Positions 23,519-31,020 of a stretch of 33,960 nucleotides of DNA are shown here, piece after piece (the stretch's first letter is position 1; each line of letters begins with the position of its first letter). The stretch spans positions 1 to 33,960 of the forward strand of contig NZ_LUUG01000078.1 in assembly GCF_001644035.1 (NCBI RefSeq), in the 5' to 3' direction. A program made the translations under genes and the position numbers. This DNA comes from Methylomonas methanica (GTDB taxonomy: Bacteria; Pseudomonadota; Gammaproteobacteria; Methylococcales; Methylomonadaceae). The notes beneath the pieces were generated by a model. The model made no database searches and was not told the DNA's origin. It saw only the letters and a list, made by a program, of their open reading frames with translations.

Positions 23519-25723
23519 TCAAAGTTGGCTCTGCAACAAAGCAGAAAACTCCGTCGCCGCCAACGCCGGACTTTTCAAATAGCCCTGATAAAAATCGCAG
23601 CCATGTTCTTGCAGAAAATCCAGCTGTTCCTGCGTTTCAACGCCTTCTGCCAACACTTGCAAACGCAAGGTATGGCCCATGCCGATAATCGCCGAGGCGA
23701 TTTCTTTGTCGTCTTCCAACTGCGGAATATCGTCGATAAAGGTTTTATCGATTTTAAGAATATCCAACGGAAAATGCTTTAGATAAGCCAGTGACGAATA
23801 GCCGGTACCGAAATCGTCGATAGCCAAACGCACGCCCAAGGCCTGTAGCTGACAGAGGACCAATACCACCTCCGTCTCGCGCTCCATCAAGGCACTCTCG
23901 GTTAATTCCAACTCTAACAGCTTGGGCGGAAAGCCGGTTTGGCTGAGTATTGCTGCCGTGCTGGCCGCTATATCCCCATGGCGGATTTGATGCGGCGACA
24001 GATTGACCGCCAGTTTGATCGGCGGCAAACCGGCATCCAGCCAGCGCCTGCCTTGCCGGCACACCTCGGTTAGCACCCACTCGCCGATCTCGGTTATCAG
24101 GCCAATTTCCTCGGCTACCGGAATGAACTGGCTGGGCGGTATCGCACCCTCCTCGGCATTATGCCAACGTAACAAGGCTTCCGCGCCGATGATACGGCCG
24201 GTGCTGATTTCGATCTGCGGTTGATAATAAACCTGTAATTCTTGACGCAACAGCGCCCGCCGCAACAAGGACTCCAAATTGATGCGGCGCAAGGCCGCTT
24301 GGGTCAGATCTTCGGAGAAGTATTTAAAATTACCGCGCCCTTCCGCTTTGGCGCGATACAAAGCCGCGTCCGCGTGTTGCAAAAGCTCTTCGGAGCTGCT
24401 GCCATGTTCGGGCAGCAGGCTGATGCCGATGCTAACGCCGACCCGCACTTCGGAACCGTTGGACAAACGCCACGGTTCGCTGAGCGAGTCGATAATCTCG
24501 GCGGCTACCAGCGCGGCATCTTGCGGATGCGTCAAATCTTCCAGCAAGATGGCAAACTCGTCGCCGCCCAAACGGGTCACGGTATCGATGCCGCGCAGCC
24601 GACTGGACAATTTGGCTGCCACTTGTTGCAGCAATTCGTCGCCGGCTAAATGGCCAAAACTGTCGTTAACGTCTTTAAACCGGTCCAGATCCAGCATTAA
24701 CAGCGCCGCCGCTTTCCGCTCGCGGCGCGACAAGCCTATGCAATGTTCCAGACGCGCAAACAATAACAAACGGTTGGGCAAACTGGTCAAGGGATCGTGG
24801 TGCGCCAAAAACTCCAGGCGGGCGACTGCATCCTTGAGCTGGGAAATATCGGAAAACACGCCAACATAATGCGTCACCCGATTATTTTCGTCGCGTACCG
24901 CACTGATGCTGAGCATTTGCGGATAAATCTCGCCGTCCTTGCGCCGATTCCAGATTTCGCCTTGCCAATAACCGCTGTCGTTAATCTGCCCCCACATATC
25001 CAAGTAAAAGGCTTGATTCTGCCGGCCGGATTTCAGGGTTTGCGGCGTTTTCCCCAGCACTTCGTCCACCGCATAGCCGGTTAATTCGCTAAAAGCCCGA
25101 TTAACCACCAAAATCCGCATGTCGGCATCGGTAACCATCACGCCTTCGCGGGCGGTTTCGAACATGGCGGCTGCCTGACGTAAATATTGGTCGTTTGCTT
25201 TTTCTCGGCTAAGGTCGCTGATCACAATCCGAAAAGTGTGCTCGCCATCCACGGCAAGCGCCCGATTCATTTCCAGTCTCACACAGAAATTGCCGCCGTC
25301 CGGCTTTATAAAATTGAGCTCACAGCTCTGCGCTTCCCCGCTTTCGGTCAGCGCTTTACGGCTTAAATAATAATTATCCTGATCCTTGAAGGCGATGAAA
25401 CGGCTTAGGCTTTGGGAAAGTAAGGTTTGGCGCGGCACGTCCAGCAATTGGCTGGCGGTAAGATTGGCTTCCAGGATGCTGTCTTGCGAATTGACGGTCA
25501 GATAGCCGACCGGCGCCAAATCGTACAAATCGAAATAGCGAGCCTGCGACGCTTCCAACTCGTCTTGGGTGTGGCGTAAGTTTTCGATGACCGCTTCCAG
25601 TTCGATCTGGTGCACCAGCAACTCATGCAGCAGACGCTGTTCGTCGATTGGTGTTTTTTTGTTTTTTAGCGGGCGAGCGGCGAGCTTCTGCTCAGCATAA
25701 CAGCGTAGGTCGGCAGCATTCAT
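23519..25723 (-). CDS. PAS-PAS-GGDEF-EAL c-di-GMP signalling protein
   Basis: A 734-residue soluble protein. Domains: an N-terminal helix with LLHELLVHQIELE (about 30-45), PAS 1 (about 60-175, DLYDLAPVGYLTV), PAS 2 (about 185-305, MFETAREGVMVTDADMRILVVNRAF), GGDEF (about 310-470) with the intact motif at 386-390 and an RxxD inhibitory site (RGID) five residues before, and EAL (about 485-734) with EALLRW (515-520), NLSPHQ, ELTES, DDFGTGYSSL, KIDKTFI and AEGVET. Both catalytic sites look intact, so it could make and degrade c-di-GMP; the net direction is unknown. The N-terminal helix plus PAS 1 is homologous to the stand-alone PAS protein at 17217. The ATG has no clear ribosome binding site. 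Confidence 0.94.
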   Translation of the reverse strand: MNAADLRCYAEQKLAARPLKNKKTPIDEQRLLHELLVHQIELEAVIENLRHTQDELEASQARYFDLYDLAPVGYLTVNSQDSILEANLTASQLLDVPRQTLLSQSLSRFIAFKDQDNYYLSRKALTESGEAQSCELNFIKPDGGNFCVRLEMNRALAVDGEHTFRIVISDLSREKANDQYLRQAAAMFETAREGVMVTDADMRILVVNRAFSELTGYAVDEVLGKTPQTLKSGRQNQAFYLDMWGQINDSGYWQGEIWNRRKDGEIYPQMLSISAVRDENNRVTHYVGVFSDISQLKDAVARLEFLAHHDPLTSLPNRLLLFARLEHCIGLSRRERKAAALLMLDLDRFKDVNDSFGHLAGDELLQQVAAKLSSRLRGIDTVTRLGGDEFAILLEDLTHPQDAALVAAEIIDSLSEPWRLSNGSEVRVGVSIGISLLPEHGSSSEELLQHADAALYRAKAEGRGNFKYFSEDLTQAALRRINLESLLRRALLRQELQVYYQPQIEISTGRIIGAEALLRWHNAEEGAIPPSQFIPVAEEIGLITEIGEWVLTEVCRQGRRWLDAGLPPIKLAVNLSPHQIRHGDIAASTAAILSQTGFPPKLLELELTESALMERETEVVLVLCQLQALGVRLAIDDFGTGYSSLAYLKHFPLDILKIDKTFIDDIPQLEDDKEIASAIIGMGHTLRLQVLAEGVETQEQLDFLQEHGCDFYQGYLKSPALAATEFSALLQSQL

Positions 25724-25861
25724 AACGAATTGGACAATTTTGGCATAACCCCAAGTAGCGGATCGACATTAATTTAACCAGCCATTAAATATTAGCATCA
25801 ATCCAAGTTCCCAATGCCATTAAATTATAAAGCTGTTGCCATGATAAATCAGGAGCTGAGC

Positions 25862-25945
25862 ATGCTTTTGCCGGACAATCTGGTTCTAGCAAAACCAACA
25901 GATTCAGTTCTGCTCAACAAACGCGGGAGATTAGTCAGAAGGTGA
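25862..25945 (+). CDS. Possible 27-residue small protein
   Basis: ATG at 25862 with AGGAG 6 bases upstream, encoding MLLPDNLVLAKPTDSVLLNK and RGRLVRR, then TGA. The ribosome binding site is good, but there is no family match and no other support; chance is a real alternative. Confidence 0.2.
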   Translation: MLLPDNLVLAKPTDSVLLNKRGRLVRR

Positions 25946-25970
25946 CTCCATATCGCTAAACGCCTGCCAT

Positions 25971-25995
25971 AAAAAAGCCGGTGATCACCGGCTTT
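25971..25995 (-). terminator. Intrinsic terminator after the second SmbP-like gene
   Basis: Perfect 22-bp palindrome AAAGCCGGTGATCACCGGCTTT (25974-25995) whose T run (six bases, 25971-25976) lies on the minus-strand 3' side, 50 bases after the stop of the gene at 26045. Confidence 0.85.
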
Positions 25996-26044
25996 GGATA
26001 TGTACTAAAACATAAAAACTGTTCTTTAAAGGCTAGTGGACTTA

Positions 26045-26395
26045 TTACTGTCCGTTTACCTTTGCCAATTTCATTTCCTCAATGCCTTGTTCAACCTCGG
26101 CAATACCTTCTTGCAAGTTACCGGCTTTAGCGGCTTTTATCGCGGCTTTCAGCTTGGCGTTAGCCCTTTGCAGCCGAATGGAGCTACCCTTCTCGTTTTG
26201 AACTTTCATCGCCTCCCAGGCGACCGTTGCGCTCTCAATAAAGGCTTTGGTATCGCCGGTTTTGCCGACTTCCAAGGCATTGTTGGATAGAGCGAGCAGA
26301 TTGGTAAAGCTTTCGTTCAACGGGCTACCGGCGGCATGCGCTGCCATGGAGCCGAAAGATAACAACAATGCCATTAAAATGTGTCTAATTTTCAT
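26045..26395 (-). CDS. Small secreted helical protein, SmbP-like without His
   Basis: A 116-residue protein with a signal peptide (MKIRHILMALLLSFGSMAAHA) and a helical mature part (NNALEVGKTGDTKAFIESATVAWEAMKVQNEKGSSIRLQRANAKLKAAIKAAKAGNLQEGIAEVEQGIEEMK). The repeat pattern and length resemble SmbP-like proteins, such as the one at 30-347, but the metal-binding His residues are missing, so metal binding is unlikely. The ATG at 26395 is chosen because it opens the signal peptide; the ribosome binding site is weak (GGGTA). A strong terminator follows. The promoter at 26674-26716 faces it across about 270 bases of leader that contains the REP-like hairpin and two smaller hairpins (26448-26463 and 26469-26487). 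Confidence 0.7.
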   Translation of the reverse strand: MKIRHILMALLLSFGSMAAHAAGSPLNESFTNLLALSNNALEVGKTGDTKAFIESATVAWEAMKVQNEKGSSIRLQRANAKLKAAIKAAKAGNLQEGIAEVEQGIEEMKLAKVNGQ

Positions 26396-26534
26396 AAATT
26401 TACCCGGTGTATATATTCTATTAAGGTGCACAACAACCGCTATCGCCGGCATCTATAAATGCCGTTCAAGAGCGGGCATCCTGCTCTGAAACCGCGACGA
26501 CCACACAATTATTAGTAACCCAACCCTTAACTAT

Positions 26535-26598
26535 CGTCGCTCCCGCGCAGGCGGGAACCCAGCGGCCATACTGGCTTCCCGCCTGCGCGGAAATGACT
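26535..26598. repeat. Extragenic palindrome, TCGTCGCTCCCGC family (copy 3, complete)
   Basis: Perfect 15-bp arms CCGCGCAGGCGGGAA (26543-26557) and TTCCCGCCTGCGCGG (26576-26590) around 18 bases, flanked by TCGTCG and AAATGAC. This is the most complete of the three copies in the window and resembles REP-like elements. Confidence 0.75.
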
Positions 26599-26673
26599 CA
26601 TCCATGGAATGTGAGGGCCGGGTTAATAAATGTCTACATCCCGGTTGCTGGGTGATTCCACCTAAGCGCTACC

Positions 26674-26716
26674 AGATTACGGCAACATCTTGTTTAAGTC
26701 TGTACGCTAGGTTACA
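26674..26716 (-). promoter_or_regulatory. Palindromic promoter facing the second SmbP-like gene
   Basis: Minus strand: TGTAACCTAGCGTACA (26716-26701), GAC, then TAATCT (26679-26674) starting exactly 22 bases later. Divergent partner of the promoter at 26773. Confidence 0.6.
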
Positions 26717-26772
26717 TACGGCGACAAGTTCTGCGAATTCCCTGCTTTGCCACCTGCCATCAGCCCGCAGTA

Positions 26773-26815
26773 CGTGCGCTAACATACAGACAAGCGGCAT
26801 CATAGCCGCTAATCT
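26773..26815 (+). promoter_or_regulatory. Palindromic promoter of Crp/Fnr gene 3
   Basis: CGTGCGCTAACATACA (26773-26788), GAC, then TAATCT (26810-26815) starting exactly 22 bases later. Predicted leader about 109 bases to the GTG at 26931. Confidence 0.6.
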
Positions 26816-26930
26816 GCCCTCCCAAACAGCAGGCATAAGGCCTCTGACCAGCACCGGCATCGCGATTTGCACCTGTTCGCATCTGTTATCTGCCCGTCGG
26901 GCTTCCTCAATACACCGCCGGAGAACGCCC

Positions 26931-27644
26931 GTGTCGTTTATCCCCGCCGTTCCAGCGGCAAATCGTCTGCTGGCTACTTTGCCCGAAATGGATCGCCAGC
27001 ATTTACTTGCCAACTGCGAACCGGTCGATCTGCGTTTTGCGGAAGTACTCTACTTGGCTGGTTCACAGATTCCGCATGTCTATTTTCCAACCGGCAGTTT
27101 TATTTCCTTGGTAACGCCGGTCGATGGCGATACCGGTCTGGAAGTGGGTTTAATCGGTAACGAAGGCATTTTGGGTATTACGCTGATATTGGGTGTTGAT
27201 ATCGCACCGTTTCAAGCGCTGGTGCAGGGCGCGGGTTCGGCATTGCGAATAAGTGTGCCTTTATTTTTGCAGGAACTGGAGCGCAGCAGGCCATTGCAGC
27301 TGGAGTTGAAACGCTATTTGTATGTATCGATGAGCCAAATGGCGCAAACTGCCGCCTGTAACCGCTTTCATCTGGTGGAGGCACGCTTGGCGCGCTGGCT
27401 GCTGATGACCCATGACCGCGCGCATGCCGATACCTTTCATGTGACGCATATCTTCCTGGCTTATATTCTGGGGGTGCGCCGGGTAGGCATTACCAAGGCC
27501 GCGCTGTCCTTGCAAGAACAAAAGCTGATTAGTTATCGGCGCGGGGATATTACCGTTCTGGATCGCAGCGGCCTGGAAGCCGCTGCTTGTGAATGTTATC
27601 GAACCGAGAGAGAGACTTACGAGCGTATTTTGGGGAGCGTGTGA
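26931..27644 (+). CDS. Crp/Fnr family transcription regulator 3
   Basis: A 237-residue protein of the same family as the regulators at 11570 and 22701 but more diverged. It has the sensor barrel (about 8-120, VYFPTGSFISLV, VGLIGNEGILGITLILG) and a winged helix near FLAYILGVRRVGITKAALSL. It keeps the QTAACNR cysteine and the CEC motif near the C terminus but lacks the QLCRW cysteine. The Glu of the RREGVT recognition helix is Val here, so its DNA preference may differ. I take the GTG at 26931 as start because GGAG lies 7 bases before it and similarity to the paralogues begins there; the frame is open from 26604 but that part resembles nothing and overlaps two promoters. Confidence 0.83.
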   Translation: MSFIPAVPAANRLLATLPEMDRQHLLANCEPVDLRFAEVLYLAGSQIPHVYFPTGSFISLVTPVDGDTGLEVGLIGNEGILGITLILGVDIAPFQALVQGAGSALRISVPLFLQELERSRPLQLELKRYLYVSMSQMAQTAACNRFHLVEARLARWLLMTHDRAHADTFHVTHIFLAYILGVRRVGITKAALSLQEQKLISYRRGDITVLDRSGLEAAACECYRTERETYERILGSV

Positions 27645-27701
27645 AGTAGGAATTAGCCGCCGCCGATTTTAACGACGTCGGCTAAGTAATTCTGTCTCGG
27701 C

Positions 27702-28070
27702 TTAACTCAAATCCTGCAAAGATTTCTCGGCAGTCAAATTAGTCCAGCCGATGACGATCCTATAGATCAGCAGCAGCAAGGTTGGGATCAACACGATCAG
27801 GCTCAACTGAATATCCAGCATCAACACCAGACCCGATAAGGCAAATCCGGCCAACGTGACCCAGACGGTTTTGATCTGCCAATTAAAATGCGATTCCAAC
27901 CAGGTACCTTTGACATTGTTGCGATAGAAAAAATTAATCGCTACCCCGATTAGCAAAGGTAATCCCGCAAAGGCAAAGGTCAATACCTGGCATAGGTAAA
28001 CCGTTGCCGTCAGCTTTTTCAGTGCGGCGAAATCTTCGGTGGGTTTTTCGTTTGTAATTGTCGTGTTCAT
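27702..28070 (-). CDS. DUF4870-like membrane protein
   Basis: A 122-residue protein with three or four predicted membrane segments: about 24-46 (VYLCQVLTFAFAGLPLLIGVAI), about 68-88 (VWVTLAGFALSGLVLMLDI) and about 90-106 (LSLIVLIPTLLLLIYRI). The segment NFFYRNNVKGTWLESHFNWQIKTVW fits the DUF4870/TM-protein pattern of small membrane proteins of unknown function. GAGG stands about 9 bases before the ATG. The leader from the promoter at 28166-28208 would be about 89 bases and begins with a perfect 6-bp hairpin (CTCGGC ACC GCCGAG, 28141-28155). Confidence 0.75.
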   Translation of the reverse strand: MNTTITNEKPTEDFAALKKLTATVYLCQVLTFAFAGLPLLIGVAINFFYRNNVKGTWLESHFNWQIKTVWVTLAGFALSGLVLMLDIQLSLIVLIPTLLLLIYRIVIGWTNLTAEKSLQDLS

Positions 28071-28165
28071 GAATACTTACCTCTTCTTGAAAAATGATCG
28101 GCGGCTCTTTGGGGGCTATCTGTCGCCAAGCAAAACCGCGCTCGGCGGTGCCGAGCAGTACCCAG

Positions 28166-28208
28166 ACTCTAGGCTGATAAAGCACTAGCGTCTGTACGTT
28201 ATCGAACA
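28166..28208 (-). promoter_or_regulatory. Palindromic promoter of the DUF4870-like gene
   Basis: Minus strand: TGTTCGATAACGTACA (28208-28193), GAC, then TAGAGT (28171-28166) starting exactly 22 bases later. Divergent partner of the promoter at 28311. Confidence 0.7.
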
Positions 28209-28230
28209 TTTATGCGGGCATAGGTTCAAT

Positions 28231-28297
28231 GTCCTCATTCTCCGCGCAGGTGGGCGCCCCGATATGACTGTAGATTCAGGCTTTCGCGGGAATGACG
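28231..28297. repeat. REP-like palindrome, GTCATTCCCGCG type
   Basis: Imperfect arms CTCATTCTCCGCG and CGCGGGAATGAC enclose GC-rich sequence. It lies between the two divergent promoters at 28166 and 28311. The GTCATTCCCGCG core is common in extragenic repeats of proteobacteria. Confidence 0.6.
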
Positions 28298-28310
28298 GAT
28301 ATGGGCCGGG

Positions 28311-28353
28311 TGTACGCTAGCGCACAGACCTGAATAACCTCAGCGATTACGCT
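28311..28353 (+). promoter_or_regulatory. Palindromic promoter of the efflux operon
   Basis: TGTACGCTAGCGCACA (28311-28326) is the most symmetric copy, followed by GACC and by TACGCT (28348-28353) starting exactly 22 bases later. The predicted transcript starts near 28360, 24 bases before a small leader frame. Confidence 0.72.
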
Positions 28354-28383
28354 GCTCTGGCAAGATTCATATAGGACTAAGCG

Positions 28384-28476
28384 ATGGGACGAACTAACTC
28401 TGCACTATGCAAGCGAAAGCCGAATGTTGAATTGACCGCACACTTGTTAAGCCGGCCCGCCAATAATGCTGGGTAA
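28384..28476 (+). CDS. Possible 30-residue leader peptide of the efflux operon
   Basis: ATG at 28384 with AGGA 8 bases upstream, encoding MGRTNSALCKRKPNVELTAH and [10 protein letters not shown], then TAA. It overlaps the start of the outer-membrane factor gene (ATG 28466) by 11 bases in another frame. That gene has no ribosome binding site of its own, so translational coupling is plausible. The spacing from palindrome to this ATG (57 bases) is nearly the same as at the DUF3096 and RlpA-like genes (56). Confidence 0.45.
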   Translation: MGRTNSALCKRKPNVELTAHLLSRPANNAG

Positions 28477-29899
28477 GCCGACCGGTTTGATCATCCTGAT
28501 CGCGGCCGCTGGTTGCACCGTCGGCCCGAACTACCATGCACCAACAGCCAACGCTCCTGGTAGCTGGCAAGCGGAAAAAACTACTAATACGGCGATAACC
28601 ACCTCTGACCCCAAGCACTTACAAAATTGGTGGCTGCGTTTCAATGACGCGCCGCTGAATGTGTTGATGGCTAAAGCCTTGGCCGGCAATCTGGATATAA
28701 AAATTGCCTCTACCCGCATCGACCAGGCCCGTGCCGAGCGGCGGGGTACGCAGGCGGAATTATTCCCGACAGTGAATATTAAAGCCGGTGCCCAACGCCA
28801 GGAAAACCCCTTGCCCGGTTTGGCACCGGGTATTCGCTACAACATGCTCGAATTGGGTTTCGATGCCTTGTGGGAAATAGATTTGTTTGGCCGGCAGCAG
28901 CGGCGTCTGGAAGCGGCCTCTGCTGAGCTAGACAGTGCCAACGCAGGCTATCAGCAAGCTTTAGTCACACTGAGCGCGGAGCTGGCCCGCAGTTATGTCG
29001 AATATCGCAGCGCCCAAAATCAATTACGCATCACCTCTTCAAATCTGCAAACCCAGCAAGCCACCCTGTCCTTAACTGAAAAATTGTTTGATGAAGGTGT
29101 GGTAGCTCGTCATGAAGTAGTGCGCTCGCGGGCCTTGACCGAAACCACGATGGCGCAGATCCCTGCTTTGGAAGCCAAACTGACCGGCTTGCTGCGGCAA
29201 CTGGAACTGTTGGTCGGCCAGCATCCCGGTAGCCTGGCGCTTGAATTAAAAGAGCTTGGCTCGGTACCGCAGACAGCTGGCGCAGAAGTGTTAGCCTCAC
29301 CGGCAGTAACCCTGCGCAATCGACCGGATATTCACATCGCCGAACGGCAACTGGCTGCCGCCACTGCGCTGCAAGGCTCTGCTGTCGCCGAATTGTTTCC
29401 GAAAATTTCCCTGTCCGCATTCGTTGGCCTACGAAACACCGACCTGGAATCCTTGTTCAAATCGGCAGCTTTCTCTTACGGCACCGCCGCCAATCTGCTG
29501 CAACCTCTGTTAAATTTTGGTCGTATCCGTGCCGGCATCCAATTAGCCGACGCGCGCCAACAGGAAGCTTATTTATCCTATGAAAAAACTATCCTGGAAG
29601 CGTTACGCGAAACCGAGACCGTATTAAGTCGATATCTAAATGAAGAACAGCGCCGCCGGCTGTTGGTCAGTTCCACGCAGGACTTGCGCGAGTCGGTCCG
29701 GCTATCGGAATTGCGCTACCAGGAAGGCGTCATCTCGTTTTTGGATGTACTGGATTCGCAACGCAGCCTGTACGCTGCCGAAATCGAATTGGCGCGCTCC
29801 GAAGCGGACACTTCCACTCATCTGATTGCGGTCTACAAAGCCCTGGGCGGCGGCCCGGAAAATAGCAGCATGCAGTCGCAGAATTCTGAGGAACCCTAA
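28466..29899 (+). CDS. Outer-membrane efflux factor (TolC/NodT type lipoprotein)
   Basis: A 477-residue outer-membrane channel of the RND-type OMF family. A short signal peptide ends in a lipobox (IAAAGC, C17) followed by the family opening TVGPNYHAP. Two OEP repeats follow (about 60-245 and 260-460), with the typical [17 protein letters not shown] segment, [16 protein letters not shown] and [15 protein letters not shown]. It would form the trimeric outer tunnel for the membrane-fusion and ABC proteins encoded next. Its start lacks a ribosome binding site and may be reached by coupling to the leader frame. Its TAA overlaps the next ATG (TAATG). Confidence 0.93.
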   Translation: MLGKPTGLIILIAAAGCTVGPNYHAPTANAPGSWQAEKTTNTAITTSDPKHLQNWWLRFNDAPLNVLMAKALAGNLDIKIASTRIDQARAERRGTQAELFPTVNIKAGAQRQENPLPGLAPGIRYNMLELGFDALWEIDLFGRQQRRLEAASAELDSANAGYQQALVTLSAELARSYVEYRSAQNQLRITSSNLQTQQATLSLTEKLFDEGVVARHEVVRSRALTETTMAQIPALEAKLTGLLRQLELLVGQHPGSLALELKELGSVPQTAGAEVLASPAVTLRNRPDIHIAERQLAAATALQGSAVAELFPKISLSAFVGLRNTDLESLFKSAAFSYGTAANLLQPLLNFGRIRAGIQLADARQQEAYLSYEKTILEALRETETVLSRYLNEEQRRRLLVSSTQDLRESVRLSELRYQEGVISFLDVLDSQRSLYAAEIELARSEADTSTHLIAVYKALGGGPENSSMQSQNSEEP

Positions 29900-31020
29900 T
29901 GGCCAGCGCAAAGGAACCCATCGCACCGGCAACCGCCAGCGAACCAGCTAAAACTTGGCTGCAGCGGCTACGAAAATTCATCGTACCCGGCTTGCTATTG
30001 CTGGCTTTGGCAGTGCTGATTTGGTGGTGGTTACGCCCTGCCCCGCTGCCGGAAGCCATCGTCACCGGCAATGGCCGTATCGAAGCCACCGAGATTGACA
30101 TCGCCACCAAAACCGCTGGACGGATTGTTGAGATTTTGCCTCACGAAGGCGATTTTGTAGCATCTGGCATGGTGCTGGCCAGGATGGATATCCAGGTGTT
30201 ACAAGCACAGCAAACTGAAGCGCAAGCGCAAGTCCGCCACGCCGAAAGTGCCCGTGTCACCGCCAAAGCAGTGATCGTGCAGCGGCAAAGCGAACACACC
30301 GCCGCCCTGGCCGTGGTCGCCCAGCGCCAGGCCGAATTCGATGCTGCCAGCAAACGCTTGCAACGTTCGCAACGCTTGGTCGGTGAAGGTGCCACCCCGC
30401 AACAGGAGGTCGATGATGACCGGGCGCGGGTATTGGGGATGCAAGCGGCGATCAATGCCGCGCAAGCGCAGGTCGCGGCGGCAGGTGCCGGTATCGAAGC
30501 GGCGAAATCGCAAGCAGTAGCCTCGCAAACTCTCATCGAAGCCGCCCAGGCGACCGTCAGTCGATTGCAAGCCGACATAGAAGACAGCGTTTTAAAAGCC
30601 CCGCGCGACGGCCGCATTCAATACCGCGTCGCCGAGCCCGGCGAAGTATTGTCGGCTGGTGGCCGAGTGCTGAACATGGTCGATCTTGCCGACGTATATA
30701 TGACATTTTTCCTGCCTACCGAGGCGGCCGGCAAAGTGGCATTAGGGAGTGAGATTCGGCTGGTGCTGGATGCGGTGCCGGATTTGGTCATCCCTGCCAC
30801 GGCCAGCTTCGTGGCTAGCGTGGCTCAGTTCACACCCAAAACCGTGGAAACAGAAACCGAACGCCTGAAGCTGATGTTCCGGGTGCGCGCCAGACTCGAT
30901 CCTGAACTGTTAAAAAAACATCTCAACCAGGTCAAAACCGGGGTACCTGGCATAGCCTATGTGAAGATAGACTCAAACGTTAAATGGCCGGAAAACCTGG
31001 CGATCAAGCTGCCGCAATGA
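29899..31020 (+). CDS. HlyD-family membrane-fusion protein (YhiI-like)
   Basis: A 373-residue periplasmic adaptor. One membrane helix lies at about 28-45 ([17 protein letters not shown]), then a split lipoyl half ([24 protein letters not shown]), a long Ala/Gln-rich coiled coil (about 100-235), the second lipoyl half ([23 protein letters not shown]) and a beta-barrel with [15 protein letters not shown]. It bridges the inner-membrane ABC protein and the outer-membrane factor. The order with RbbA matches E. coli yhiI-rbbA. Its stop overlaps the next start (ATGA). Confidence 0.92.
   Translation: MASAKEPIAPATASEPAKTWLQRLRKFIVPGLLLLALAVLIWWWLRPAPLPEAIVTGNGRIEATEIDIATKTAGRIVEILPHEGDFVASGMVLARMDIQVLQAQQTEAQAQVRHAESARVTAKAVIVQRQSEHTAALAVVAQRQAEFDAASKRLQRSQRLVGEGATPQQEVDDDRARVLGMQAAINAAQAQVAAAGAGIEAAKSQAVASQTLIEAAQATVSRLQADIEDSVLKAPRDGRIQYRVAEPGEVLSAGGRVLNMVDLADVYMTFFLPTEAAGKVALGSEIRLVLDAVPDLVIPATASFVASVAQFTPKTVETETERLKLMFRVRARLDPELLKKHLNQVKTGVPGIAYVKIDSNVKWPENLAIKLPQ

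Larger units (their letters stand above)
25724..26044. other. Intergenic region with terminator and a possible 27-aa frame
   Basis: AT-rich at 25770-25840. It holds a possible plus-strand small frame (25862-25945) and the terminator at 25971-25995. No palindromic promoter is seen. The start of the GGDEF-EAL gene is at its left edge. Confidence 0.4.

Noticed and set aside
26604..26930. N-terminal extension of Crp/Fnr 3
   Set aside because: Similarity to paralogues begins at the GTG at 26931, which has a good ribosome binding site; the extension overlaps two promoters.
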